Source: Tepidicaulis sp002389665 (GTDB lineage: Bacteria; Pseudomonadota; Alphaproteobacteria; Parvibaculales; Parvibaculaceae). Taken from it: a DNA stretch of 64,000 nt. Of the stretch, positions 16,664 through 25,229 are shown piece after piece. The notes beneath the pieces are model-generated. The model searched no databases. It saw only the letters and a list, made by a program, of their open reading frames with translations, and was not told the origin of the DNA. How positions within the stretch are numbered: the stretch's first letter is position 1; each line of letters opens with the position of its first letter. The stretch lies in the NCBI RefSeq assembly GCF_965222285.1, contig NZ_OZ244942.1:930001-994000 (forward strand), written 5' to 3'. Position numbers and translations under genes: made by a program.

Positions 16664-17923
16664 ATGGAAAATGCAACGAGCGATCCCGCCGCGCTTCTGG
16701 CGGCCTTGCCGGAAGGCGACACGATTGCCGCCCCTTACGGGCTTTATGAAAAACTGCGGCCCCATGCCCCGCTTCATGGCTACAAGGATTATCCGCCGGG
16801 CACGGTGCCCGATGCCGATGAGCCGGTAACTGCCTGGGTGCTGCTCGATTATGAGCATGTGGCTGCCGCCGCGCGCGATCACCGCACTTTTTCATCACGC
16901 GATCCGTTGCAGGAGCAGTCGTCGGCGCCGACGCTTATGCTCGTCAATCACGACAACCCGGACCATGACCGCCTGCGCGGCATCGTCAATCTGGCGTTCT
17001 CGCGCAAGCGTGTCGAAGCGCTGGAGCCGGGGGTGGCGCGCGTCGTCGAAAAGGCGGTGGCCGAACTTGGCGCGGGCGAGCGGGAGATGATCTCGACGCT
17101 TGCGGCCCATATTCCCGCCCGGGTGATGGTGGACCTGCTCGGCCTGCCGGTGGAAATCGTCGAGCGCTTCAGAGGCTGGGCGACAGCCTTCATGCTCTCC
17201 GCCGATCTCAGCCCCGAAGAGCGGGCGGCCAGCAATCTGGAATTGGCCGGTTATTTCGCCGAGCGGGTGCAATCGCTCCATGCCAAGCTCGAAGCGGGTG
17301 AAGAGATCCCCGACAGCTTGATCAGCGCGCTTTTGAAAGCGGATATGGAAGGCGAGAAACTCAGCCTCGATGAGGTCACGCGCTTCTGCATTACGCTGGT
17401 CGTGGCGGGTTCCGAGACCACCTCGTTTCTCCTCGGCAATCTGCTTTACAACCTTGCCGCCATGCCGGAGCTGCGCGCGCGCCTTGCCGCCGATGAAAGT
17501 CTCATCACGCCTTTCATCGAAGAGACCCTGCGCCATAGCGGGCCGCCGCAACGCCTTTTCCGCATTGCGCTGAAGGACGCGGAAATCGGCGGCAAGAAAA
17601 TCAAGGAAGGCGACTGGGTGGCGCTCTTCTTTGCTGCGGCCAATCATGATCCGGCGATGTTCGAGGAACCGGCGCGGTTCGATATTTCCCGGCCCAATCT
17701 CAACAAGCAGCTCACCTTCGGGGTGGGTATTCACCACTGTCTCGGCTCGGCGCTGGCGCGGATGGAAGCCCGCGCGCTTGTTTCAGCCATGGTGAACCAG
17801 ATGGAGGATATCAGCCTTGCCGGCGCGCCCGTGCCCCAGCGCACCTCGCTTCTCAATCACGGCTTCGATGGGCTGACCTTGCATCTGACACCGAAAGAAA
17901 AGGAGAAGGCCCATGCAAGCTGA
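16664..17923 (+). CDS. Cytochrome P450
   Basis: A 419-residue soluble bacterial P450, a haem monooxygenase. The oxygen-activation helix motif is AGSETT (residues 248-253), the ExxR pair lies in EETLRH (E287, R290), and the haem-binding segment FGVGIHHCLGSALAR places the axial cysteine at C359. No ferredoxin or reductase gene lies beside it, so redox partners must come from elsewhere. GGAGGA precedes the ATG at 16664. It is followed, with an 11-base overlap, by a SnoaL-like gene, and the pair is probably repressed by the divergent MarR protein. The substrate is unknown. Confidence 0.95.
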   Translation: MENATSDPAALLAALPEGDTIAAPYGLYEKLRPHAPLHGYKDYPPGTVPDADEPVTAWVLLDYEHVAAAARDHRTFSSRDPLQEQSSAPTLMLVNHDNPDHDRLRGIVNLAFSRKRVEALEPGVARVVEKAVAELGAGEREMISTLAAHIPARVMVDLLGLPVEIVERFRGWATAFMLSADLSPEERAASNLELAGYFAERVQSLHAKLEAGEEIPDSLISALLKADMEGEKLSLDEVTRFCITLVVAGSETTSFLLGNLLYNLAAMPELRARLAADESLITPFIEETLRHSGPPQRLFRIALKDAEIGGKKIKEGDWVALFFAAANHDPAMFEEPARFDISRPNLNKQLTFGVGIHHCLGSALARMEARALVSAMVNQMEDISLAGAPVPQRTSLLNHGFDGLTLHLTPKEKEKAHAS

Positions 17924-18332
17924 GGCGCTGACCGGTGAGGAAAGCCGGAACCTGGAGGCGACGCAGGCCCTTTTTGCCGCCTTTGGCGAGGGGGACGTGC
18001 CGCGCATCATGACCTATCTTGCCGGGGACCCGCGCATCGAGTTCTACGGACCCTCTGTCATCCCTTATGCCGGCACCTATCAGGGCCGGGAGGAATGCGC
18101 GAGGTTCTTCGAAACGGTGCTCAGCTCCGTCGACATTCACATCTTCGAGCCGGAGGAGTTCATCGCATCGGGCAAGAAGGTCATCGTCACCGGACGCCTG
18201 CACTTGACCGCCCGCGCCACAGGCCGGGACATCCGTTCGGATTTCGTCCATGTCATCGACCTGGACGGAGCGAAATGGACGCGGTTCCGCGATTTCATGA
18301 ATACGGCAGAGGCGGTCGCCGCCTTTTCGTGA
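17913..18332 (+). CDS. SnoaL-like (NTF2-fold) protein
   Basis: A 139-residue protein of the NTF2/SnoaL fold: an N-terminal helix pair (RNLEATQALFAAFGEGD), a strand region with the repeated aromatic pattern (FYGPSVIPYAGTYQGREECARFFE), and C-terminal strands ending FRDFMNTAEAVAAF. Such proteins act as small isomerases, cyclases, hydrolases or dehydratases, or bind ligands. It overlaps the P450 gene by 11 bases and has its own AAGGAG site, so the two form an operon and probably act on the same compound. Confidence 0.85.
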   Translation: MQAEALTGEESRNLEATQALFAAFGEGDVPRIMTYLAGDPRIEFYGPSVIPYAGTYQGREECARFFETVLSSVDIHIFEPEEFIASGKKVIVTGRLHLTARATGRDIRSDFVHVIDLDGAKWTRFRDFMNTAEAVAAFS

Positions 18333-18404
18333 TTGGGGATATTTGCAGGGGCGCGCCGAAGCTAGGGAAGTAAGCCGGGGAACTGAGCCAGGGCTGCGGG
18401 CGGT

Positions 18405-18479
18405 TGGCTGGGGCGGCAGGATTCGAACCTGCGCATGGCGGTACCAAAAACCGCTGCCTTACCGCTTGGCTACGCCCCA
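18405..18479 (-). tRNA. tRNA-Gln (anticodon TTG)
   Basis: On the minus strand: 5' acceptor TGGGGCG (18479-18473) pairs with CGCCCCA (18415-18409), with G discriminator and encoded CCA (18407-18405). The anticodon loop TTTTGGT is flanked by GCGGT/ACCGC, giving TTG. The T arm contains GGTTCGAATCC. Confidence 0.97.
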
Positions 18480-18588
18480 AGACCGCTCATTAAGTGGCCG
18501 GAACATAGCGAGTGAATTGGGCTTCTGCAACGGTATTTCCCCCCTTGCAGGCCCGCCCGTGCCCCTGTATAACGCGCCCTCAACAAGG

Positions 18589-18665
18589 CGGAGCGTAGCG
18601 CAGCCTGGTAGCGCACCTCGTTCGGGACGAGGGGGTCGCAGGTTCAAATCCTGCCGCTCCGACCA
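18589..18665 (+). tRNA. tRNA-Pro (anticodon CGG)
   Basis: Acceptor CGGAGCG (18589-18595) pairs with CGCTCCG (18655-18661), discriminator A, encoded CCA. The anticodon loop TTCGGGA between CCTCG and CGAGG gives CGG. The T arm reads GGTTCAAATCC. The surface-polysaccharide region begins 63 bases further on. Confidence 0.97.
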
Positions 18666-18727
18666 GTCTTTCCCTAGACTTTTCAAGCCGCCTTTTACGC
18701 ACTCGGGCAGAAACGATTTGCCCGCGA

Positions 18728-20635
18728 TCAAATGCGCACGCCGTGCAGCTGCGCCCAGCGGTTGAGAATGAAGATACGGAAAGCCCCGCTCAAGGCGGCC
18801 CCAGCCCAATATCCTTTCGCTTCGAGCAGCGATGCAGCTTTGGCCGGATCGATCAGCGCGCCGATAGCAAAATCGGGCGATGCAAACGCTTCAGCGAAGA
18901 TCTTTTTCAGCGGCCCTTGCATCCAGACCATTTGCGGTGTGACGAAGCCCATCTTGTCCCGCCGGTCGAGAATTGCATCGGGCACCCGCCCGCGCAGGGC
19001 GCTGCGTAACAAAGATTTGGTTTGCGCGCGTGACACTTTGAGCGAGGTGGGCAGCTCCAGCAAAAATTCCACGAGCCGGTAGTCGAGGAAGGGCACGCGG
19101 CTTTCGATACTCCAGGCCATGGAGTTGCGGTCCTCATAGCGCAGAAGCGGGGGGACGGAGAAGCGGAGCAAATCGTCGATCTGCCGCTCGCTTGAGCGAT
19201 AGGTGGCAAGGCCCGAACCCGGGCGGCTTGCGGCCCATTCCTCCTGAAAACCCTTGCCCACCAGAGGCGACATTGGATCGGCCTGTCCTTTGCGCATGAA
19301 GGCGGGCAGATAGCGCACCCCTTCGGACAATTTTAAAAGCCCCTTGTCGCCGCGCGCCGCCCACCAGCCGAGGCCGGAGAGAAAATTCAGCCAATGGCCG
19401 GCCTTGGCCGCTTCCAGAAGGCTGTAAACCACATACTTGCGATACCCACAGAGCGCTTCATCGGCCCCTTGGCCGTCGAGCAGAACAGGGACCTCCGCCG
19501 CGCGCGCCGCTTTCATGAGCAGGTATTGGGCATAGATGCTGGCGGAAGGAAAGGGCTCTTCCTGCGCAAGAATGAGCGCATCGAGGTCGCGGATAAAAGC
19601 CTCCGCTTCTGGGAAAACCGTGTGCGCCTCTGCACCGCATTTCTTGATGACGAGGTCCGACCAGGCCCGTTCATCGAATGCCGGATCGCTTGAAGCGGAG
19701 GTGAATGTGGCAAACCGGTGTCCCTCGGGCAGACCTTCCGCCACAGTGCAGACGATAGAGGAGCTATCGAGCCCGCCGGAAAGGCAGGCACCGACCGGCA
19801 CATCCGAGCGCAGCCGCAAGGAGACGGCGGAATCGAAAAGAGTGCGGAATTCCGTTTGTGCGTCTTCGGCGCCGATTTGGCGCGCGGCAAGGCGGCTTTC
19901 CTCCGCCGGCGCCCAGAACGGTTGCGGCGCAAGGGCGCACGGGGCATCGGCCTTGAGCACGGCGTAGTGACCGGGAGGAAAAGCCTCGATCCCCTCGAAG
20001 AATGTCTCGCGCGTATGGTTGACGGTCCCCCAGCGCAGAAAATCGGCGGCCCGTTCCCGGTTGAGCTTCCTACGCAATCCTTCTACTTGCAGAAGGGCTT
20101 TCAATTCAGAGGAAAAGTAGAGCGCGCCGTCGTGGCAGGCGGTATGCAGAGGTTTGATGCCGAAACGGTCCCGGCTGAGGATCAGCTCGCGCCGCCTCCC
20201 GTCCCAGATCGCCAGCGCCCACATGCCGTTAAAGCGCGAGAAAGCATCCGTCCCCCAGCGGCGATAGGCTTCCAGGATGACTTCTGTGTCCGTGCCGGTG
20301 TGGAACCGGCTGCCGGAGCTTTTCAGCTCGTCGCGCAGCTCCACATAATTATAGACCTCGCCATTGTAACAAATCGCAAGATCGCCCTCGGCACTCGCCA
20401 TTGGCTGCAGGCCGGCTGTGCTCGTATCGAGAATGGCAAGGCGGCGATGCCCCAGAGCAAGGTGCCCGCCGCTTGAAGGGGGCGGGCTGTTGTGAACGAT
20501 GGTGCAGCGTCCTTCAGCGTCGGCCAGCGCAAAACCTTCACCGTCCGGCCCCCGGTGCGCCTGCGCCCGCGTCATGGGCGCAATGGCCTCAAGCCCTCTC
20601 GGCGCTGAACTGAAGATACCGGCGATCCCGCACAT
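18728..20635 (-). CDS. asnB: Asparagine synthase-type glutamine amidotransferase (copy 1)
   Basis: A 635-residue, two-domain enzyme. The class II glutaminase domain begins MCGIAGIF, where cysteine 2 is the nucleophile after Met removal, with AHRGPDGEG and YNGEVYNY. The synthetase domain has the PPi loop LSGGLDSSS and GQGADEALCGY. ATG 20635 is chosen so that cysteine is residue 2; upstream codons are in frame but disrupt this. It follows the flippase gene by 10 bases. In glycan loci such enzymes often amidate sugar carboxylates (as WbpS/VioC-like proteins do) rather than make asparagine. It resembles copy 2 more than copy 3. Confidence 0.92.
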   Translation of the reverse strand: MCGIAGIFSSAPRGLEAIAPMTRAQAHRGPDGEGFALADAEGRCTIVHNSPPPSSGGHLALGHRRLAILDTSTAGLQPMASAEGDLAICYNGEVYNYVELRDELKSSGSRFHTGTDTEVILEAYRRWGTDAFSRFNGMWALAIWDGRRRELILSRDRFGIKPLHTACHDGALYFSSELKALLQVEGLRRKLNRERAADFLRWGTVNHTRETFFEGIEAFPPGHYAVLKADAPCALAPQPFWAPAEESRLAARQIGAEDAQTEFRTLFDSAVSLRLRSDVPVGACLSGGLDSSSIVCTVAEGLPEGHRFATFTSASSDPAFDERAWSDLVIKKCGAEAHTVFPEAEAFIRDLDALILAQEEPFPSASIYAQYLLMKAARAAEVPVLLDGQGADEALCGYRKYVVYSLLEAAKAGHWLNFLSGLGWWAARGDKGLLKLSEGVRYLPAFMRKGQADPMSPLVGKGFQEEWAASRPGSGLATYRSSERQIDDLLRFSVPPLLRYEDRNSMAWSIESRVPFLDYRLVEFLLELPTSLKVSRAQTKSLLRSALRGRVPDAILDRRDKMGFVTPQMVWMQGPLKKIFAEAFASPDFAIGALIDPAKAASLLEAKGYWAGAALSGAFRIFILNRWAQLHGVRI

Positions 20636-20645
20636 GAAAGAGTCC

Positions 20646-21923
20646 TTAAGTGTGAGAGCGGGCGAGCCGCGCGCGCAGATAGGTGAGCACTGCCCAGTCC
20701 GGGCGGATAAGCGAAAGTAGGGACACATTGTCCTCCCGCGCAATCGCCCTCAACACATAAAGGCAGAATGTGCCGTAGGAAAGTGACGTGGCAATCGCGG
20801 CGCCATGGATGCCGAGCAGCGGAATGAGCGCGAAATTGGAGAGGAGGGTCGCTACCGCGCCAAGAGCGGCGGCTTTCGATGCTAGGGCCGTTCGTGCGCG
20901 GGCAAAGAGATAGAAGGAGCCGACTGCGCCGAGCGCCATGGCGTATATGCCGGGCAGTAGAAGGACCGTGGTAGTGGCGGCCGGCGTGAACTCGGAAGAA
21001 AAGAGAATCAGGACACCTGCCGGCGGCGCCAAGAGGGCAATGGGCAGAATGGCGATCAGCACGCCCAGAAGCGGTCGGATGACTTTGGCGCCTGAGGGGG
21101 TTTTACTGCTTGCCTGATGGGTTAAGGTGGCATTGACCAGCGAACGGGGCAGATAGAGAAAGACTTCGACCGCGGCCACGGCCACCGAATAAATGCCAAG
21201 CGCCGGTAGACCGAGCAGCCCGGCGACTATGAAATTGTCTAGCCGGAAATTTGCAACGCTCATCATAAAATAGGGGTAGGAGCGGAGCGCATAGCGCATC
21301 TGCCTTTTGAATGTCGGGATGTGAGCGAAGGGCAGTCCCTCACTGTCGTACCAGCAAATGACCAGCCAGAAGAGAGTTGTGAGCCCCAGGCCGATCGACC
21401 ACCAGAACATTCCGGCTTCCGCGCTGAGCGTGCCACTCCCCGCTTCGATACCAAGTCCGGCAAGGAAAACCAGCATATGGAATGCCGTCCCCGCAAGGCG
21501 GACACCGAACCGGTTGGCGCCGTAAAGAAGGGAGCCGGTCGCCAGAAATAGCAGGCCGAGCGGTGCGTCGATCAAAAGCAAAATAAAAAGCGTGTCGGAC
21601 AATTCACCTAAAATATTGGTGAAAAACCGCAAACCCAGCATGAGGGTGACACAGATTGCACTGAACGGGAGCGCCAGAAGAAGCGAGTTGCCGAAAAGCG
21701 CGGCTCTTCGGCGCCCCGACAGCGCCTTGGCGCCGAAAAAATTGTTAGATGTGTCGAGCCCGAAAATGCTCACTGTGGTGATGAGAGCAAAAGCGGACAA
21801 GAAAAGAGTGAAGGCGCCTTGGGCGGCAGGGCCGACGAGCCAAGCGAAAAGAAAGAGCGCCGCGGCCTTCCCAAGAAGAAGCACGGCATTCTCTAGTGCC
21901 GCCAGGAAGGTGGATTTGATCAT
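20646..21923 (-). CDS. Polysaccharide flippase (Wzx/MATE-like oligosaccharide transporter)
   Basis: A 425-residue membrane protein with about 12 hydrophobic segments spread evenly through the sequence. It starts MIKSTFLAALENAVLLLGKAAALFLFAWLVGP, typical of the polysaccharide-synthesis/MVF flippase superfamily. It should move a lipid-linked oligosaccharide across the inner membrane. ATG 21923 is used because the membrane pattern begins there; the frame runs open upstream into the divergent promoter region. It lies first in a two-gene unit with an amidotransferase gene. No Wzy polymerase was recognised nearby, and a separate ABC exporter lies at 43.7-45.9 kb. Confidence 0.85.
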   Translation of the reverse strand: MIKSTFLAALENAVLLLGKAAALFLFAWLVGPAAQGAFTLFLSAFALITTVSIFGLDTSNNFFGAKALSGRRRAALFGNSLLLALPFSAICVTLMLGLRFFTNILGELSDTLFILLLIDAPLGLLFLATGSLLYGANRFGVRLAGTAFHMLVFLAGLGIEAGSGTLSAEAGMFWWSIGLGLTTLFWLVICWYDSEGLPFAHIPTFKRQMRYALRSYPYFMMSVANFRLDNFIVAGLLGLPALGIYSVAVAAVEVFLYLPRSLVNATLTHQASSKTPSGAKVIRPLLGVLIAILPIALLAPPAGVLILFSSEFTPAATTTVLLLPGIYAMALGAVGSFYLFARARTALASKAAALGAVATLLSNFALIPLLGIHGAAIATSLSYGTFCLYVLRAIAREDNVSLLSLIRPDWAVLTYLRARLARSHT

Positions 21924-22109
21924 GAGCGGGGCGCCGCCTCTCGGGACTTCGTCAGAATGGCCGTTTTTAGGTGGACCAGTTATAGCGGGCTGGAAAACAT
22001 CATGAAAGGGCCCGGATTTGTTCACATCTGTGGTTTGGGGGAAACAGGTAGGCCAGTATAGTGCCGCGGACGGGGATGCGTTGCTTAAAGGATCGGTCAG
22101 AGGGCTTAA

Positions 22110-23342
22110 GTGAACATCTGGATTGTAAATCATTATGCGGTCCCGCCAGGGCAGGCGGGCGGGACGCGGCATTGGGTGTTGGGGCGCTACCTGCAAAGCG
22201 CTGGGCATTCCGTTTCCATCATTGCCGCGGATGTGAATTATCAAAGCCGTGCCTCGAGCGCCGAGCAGAAGAATTACCGGGCGCGAATCCATGATTATGA
22301 TGGAATCAAGTTCCTTTGGCTGAATGCCCCAGAATACAGCAACCTGTTTAGCCGTATTGTGAATATGACGGTTTTCGCGCTGCGCGCCATCATAGGCCGA
22401 GCGCCCTCTTACCTCCCGCGACCCGATGTGATTATCGGGTCTACGCCGCATCCTTTCGCCGCCTTTGCGGCCTTCATTCTCTCCCGCAGATACAAGGCGC
22501 GCTTTGTGCTCGAAGTGCGCGATATATGGCCCGAGTCTCTTGTCGAGCTTGGTGGCTATTTCCGACTAAATCCTTTCATCGTTCTGATCGACCGGCTTGA
22601 GAAATTCCTGTTAAGGCGTGCCGACAAGGTCATCAGCTTGTTGCCTCAGGCGCGCGAGGACTTGGCCGGGAAAGGGGCAAAGGACGAGGCAATTGTCTGG
22701 ATACCGAACGGTGTGGATGTGTCGCTGTTTCAGGATCCGGCACCTGAAGAACCGGGCTCCTTTTTCAAGATTTTTTATGCCGGGGCGCATGGTGTCGCCA
22801 ATGGTTTGGATGTGGTGCTTGATGCAGCGAAAATTCTTCAGGATGAGGGGAACTCCCATATTCGCTTTGTGTTGATCGGTGATGGCACACGTAAGGAGGC
22901 GTTGAAAAACCGTGCTGCCGCCATGCAGCTTCAGAATGTGGAATTCCGGGCGAGCGTTCCGAAGAGCGGGATCCCTGCCGTTCTGCGTGAGGCGCATGCC
23001 TGTTTCATGCATTTGCGGAATTTGCCCGTCTTTAGGTGGGGCGTAAGTCCCAACAAGCTTTTCGACTACATGGCCGCCGCCCGGCCTGTCATATTTGCCG
23101 TTAACACCTCCGCCAATCCCGTCGATATGGCAAAGGCGGGCATAACTATTCCTCCTGAAGACCCTCACGCATTGGCGGATGCTGCTCGTCGATTGGCATC
23201 CTTGCCTGCCGAAGAACGCGTTGCGCAGGGCGCGCGCGGAAGGGACTATGTGATTGAGCATCACGGAGATGATGTGCTTGGCAAGCGGCTTTTGGAGCTT
23301 GTGTGCCAACTAGCGGAGGGTGGCGGTGACCGCAGGCTATAG
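22110..23342 (+). CDS. Glycosyltransferase family 4 (WbuB-like), copy A
   Basis: A 410-residue GT-B glycosyltransferase: N-terminal acceptor domain starting MNIWIVNHYAVPPGQAGGTRH and the interdomain segment FVLEVRDIWPESLVELG. The C-terminal nucleotide-sugar domain has IWIPNGVD and the donor motif KLFDYMAAARPVIFAVN. The WIVNHYA...GGTRH opening is shared with the gene at 23945, and both resemble WbuB-type sugar transferases. It starts at GTG 22110, divergent from the flippase gene. It overlaps the next gene, forming an operon with it. Confidence 0.9.
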   Translation: MNIWIVNHYAVPPGQAGGTRHWVLGRYLQSAGHSVSIIAADVNYQSRASSAEQKNYRARIHDYDGIKFLWLNAPEYSNLFSRIVNMTVFALRAIIGRAPSYLPRPDVIIGSTPHPFAAFAAFILSRRYKARFVLEVRDIWPESLVELGGYFRLNPFIVLIDRLEKFLLRRADKVISLLPQAREDLAGKGAKDEAIVWIPNGVDVSLFQDPAPEEPGSFFKIFYAGAHGVANGLDVVLDAAKILQDEGNSHIRFVLIGDGTRKEALKNRAAAMQLQNVEFRASVPKSGIPAVLREAHACFMHLRNLPVFRWGVSPNKLFDYMAAARPVIFAVNTSANPVDMAKAGITIPPEDPHALADAARRLASLPAEERVAQGARGRDYVIEHHGDDVLGKRLLELVCQLAEGGGDRRL

Positions 23343-23958
23343 ATTTACAAAGCGCGCGATAGACGTTGCCAGCGTCCTCCTCCTGCTGCCAGTTCTCTTG
23401 GTGCCTATGGCAGGCATTGCGGTTCTTATCCGCCTGTCGCTTGGTTCGCCTGTTTTCTTTCGGCAGTTGCGGGCAGGTAAGAACGGTGAGCCGTTCAAGC
23501 TCGTGAAGTTCCGTACCATGCTGGATGCGGTGGATAAGGACGGCGAGCCGTTACCGGACGAAAAACGGTTGACGCAGCTGGGCCGTTTTCTTCGCTCTTC
23601 CAGCCTGGATGAGCTGCCCGAGCTCTGGAATGTGTTCAAAGGCGATATGAGCCTTGTCGGGCCGAGGCCATTGCTTGTCGACTATTTACCTTATTATAGC
23701 CCGGAACAGATGCGACGGCACGACGTTCGTCCGGGGCTGACCGGATGGGCGCAAGTAAATGGCAGAAACGCGGTTTCCTGGGAGGAGCGCTTGCGGGCGG
23801 ATGCCGAATATGTAAAACGTGCGTCTCTTCTTCTGGACGGGTTAATATTAATAAAGACGTTAAAGGCCGTGCTCTCGGCTGAGGGGATATCGGCAGAAGG
23901 GCACGCGACCATGCCCCGGTTCGATGAGGAAATGCGCAGGAAGTATGGAAAACAGTGA
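23326..23958 (+). CDS. Initiating sugar-phosphate transferase (PglC/WecA-independent, bacterial sugar transferase)
   Basis: A 210-residue monotopic phosphoglycosyl transferase of the bacterial sugar transferase (PF02397) family. It transfers sugar-1-phosphate from a UDP-sugar to undecaprenyl phosphate. One N-terminal re-entrant membrane segment (VASVLLLLPVLLVPMAGIAVLI) is followed by the conserved core FRTM, SLDELPELWNVFKGDMSLVGPRPLL and RPGLTGWAQVNGRN. The short single-domain form fits PglC-like enzymes, which load diNAcBac-type sugars, matching the PglD/PglE-like genes downstream. The start is GTG 23326, since GGAGGG lies 5 bases before it; GTG 23320 overlaps that site. Confidence 0.92.
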   Translation: MTAGYRFTKRAIDVASVLLLLPVLLVPMAGIAVLIRLSLGSPVFFRQLRAGKNGEPFKLVKFRTMLDAVDKDGEPLPDEKRLTQLGRFLRSSSLDELPELWNVFKGDMSLVGPRPLLVDYLPYYSPEQMRRHDVRPGLTGWAQVNGRNAVSWEERLRADAEYVKRASLLLDGLILIKTLKAVLSAEGISAEGHATMPRFDEEMRRKYGKQ

Positions 23959-25228
23959 TCTGGAAGATGAAGTCGCGGCGAGCGGTAAGGGGATGCAGGT
24001 CTGGATCGTCAATCACTTCGCTCTGACACCCGATCAGGCGGGCGGCACGCGTCATATCGAACTGGCCAAGGAGCTTGGCAAGCATGATATCGATGTGACA
24101 ATCGTTGGAGCGGGCAGGCATCATATCTCGGATAGGGATCATGTTCCGGAGGGAAAACCGTTCTTACGCGAGCAGGTCGACGGCGTTCGTTTTCACTGGA
24201 TAAGGACTCCTTCTTCCAGCCCCAAGTACTGGCGGCGCATCTGGAATAACATCACTTTCGCGTTCTCAGTGATCAGGCGGCGCGGTTTGCGTGATTTGCC
24301 GCATCCCGACATCGTTATCGGCACATCACCCGATTTGATATCCGCTTTGTCGGCTTATGCAACCTCCCGTTTCTTCGGAGTTCCTTTTGTGTTGGAAGTC
24401 CGTGATATCTGGCCCCTTTCCGCGGTGCAGCTTGGTTATTTTTCGGAGCGCCACCCATTTATTATTGCATTGAGAATTATCGAAAAGTTTCTCTATAGAC
24501 ATGCAGACCGAATTATCACGCTCCTTCCTGATGCCCATCGGCACATCGTGCCGTCGGGGGGGGATCCAGATCACATTGTATGGATACCCAATGGCGTGAG
24601 CATTGGTGAACAACCCGCGGCGAGTGCTTATAAGCCATCTGCTGACGGAATATTTACGTTGATGTATGCGGGGTCACACGGAAACGCAAATAACCTCACA
24701 AATCTACTTGATGCAGCAAAAATTCTCCAACAACGGAACTCATCGCACGGCTTGAGTATTAGATTGGTAGGGGATGGGCCGAATAAGCCCATGCTGATGG
24801 ATTACGCTAAAAGACACGGGTTAGATTTTGTTACATTCGAAGCTGCTGTGCCAAAAAAGAATGTAGGCTCTGTTCTGCATGAAGCCGATGCATTTTGTTT
24901 GGTTTTTCATTCCATGCCGATTTACCGCTATGGAATCAGCGCGAACAAACTATTCGATTATCTAGCGGTTGGCCGGCCTATAGTTATTGCTCTTGATGCT
25001 GATTACAATCCCGTAAGTGAGGCGGGTGCTGGTGTATGTGTGCCGGCGGAGGACCCTGAGAAGTTAGCAGATGCCATTGAAAACTTGAAAAAAGTGTCGC
25101 CGCGAGAGCGACTTAATATGGCTTTTAACGCGCAAGAATATGCACGGAAAAATCATTCGATGGCGATTTTAGGTGGTCGTTTGAGTGCTCTATTGAAATC
25201 ACTCACCAATCCAACAAGTGCGAAGTAA
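23945..25228 (+). CDS. Glycosyltransferase family 4 (WbuB-like), copy B
   Basis: A 427-residue GT-B transferase and paralogue of the gene at 22110. The core opens MQVWIVNHFALTPDQAGGTRH, with FVLEVRDIWPLSAVQLG and VWIPNGVS in the middle and the donor motif KLFDYLAVGRPIVIALD near the C-terminus. The start is placed at ATG 23945 after AGGAAG; an ATG at 23924 and one at 23995 are alternatives. It overlaps the sugar transferase stop by 14 bases. The second half is more AT-rich than its paralogue. Its donor and acceptor sugars are unknown. Confidence 0.87.
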   Translation: MENSDLEDEVAASGKGMQVWIVNHFALTPDQAGGTRHIELAKELGKHDIDVTIVGAGRHHISDRDHVPEGKPFLREQVDGVRFHWIRTPSSSPKYWRRIWNNITFAFSVIRRRGLRDLPHPDIVIGTSPDLISALSAYATSRFFGVPFVLEVRDIWPLSAVQLGYFSERHPFIIALRIIEKFLYRHADRIITLLPDAHRHIVPSGGDPDHIVWIPNGVSIGEQPAASAYKPSADGIFTLMYAGSHGNANNLTNLLDAAKILQQRNSSHGLSIRLVGDGPNKPMLMDYAKRHGLDFVTFEAAVPKKNVGSVLHEADAFCLVFHSMPIYRYGISANKLFDYLAVGRPIVIALDADYNPVSEAGAGVCVPAEDPEKLADAIENLKKVSPRERLNMAFNAQEYARKNHSMAILGGRLSALLKSLTNPTSAK

Positions 25229-25229
25229 G

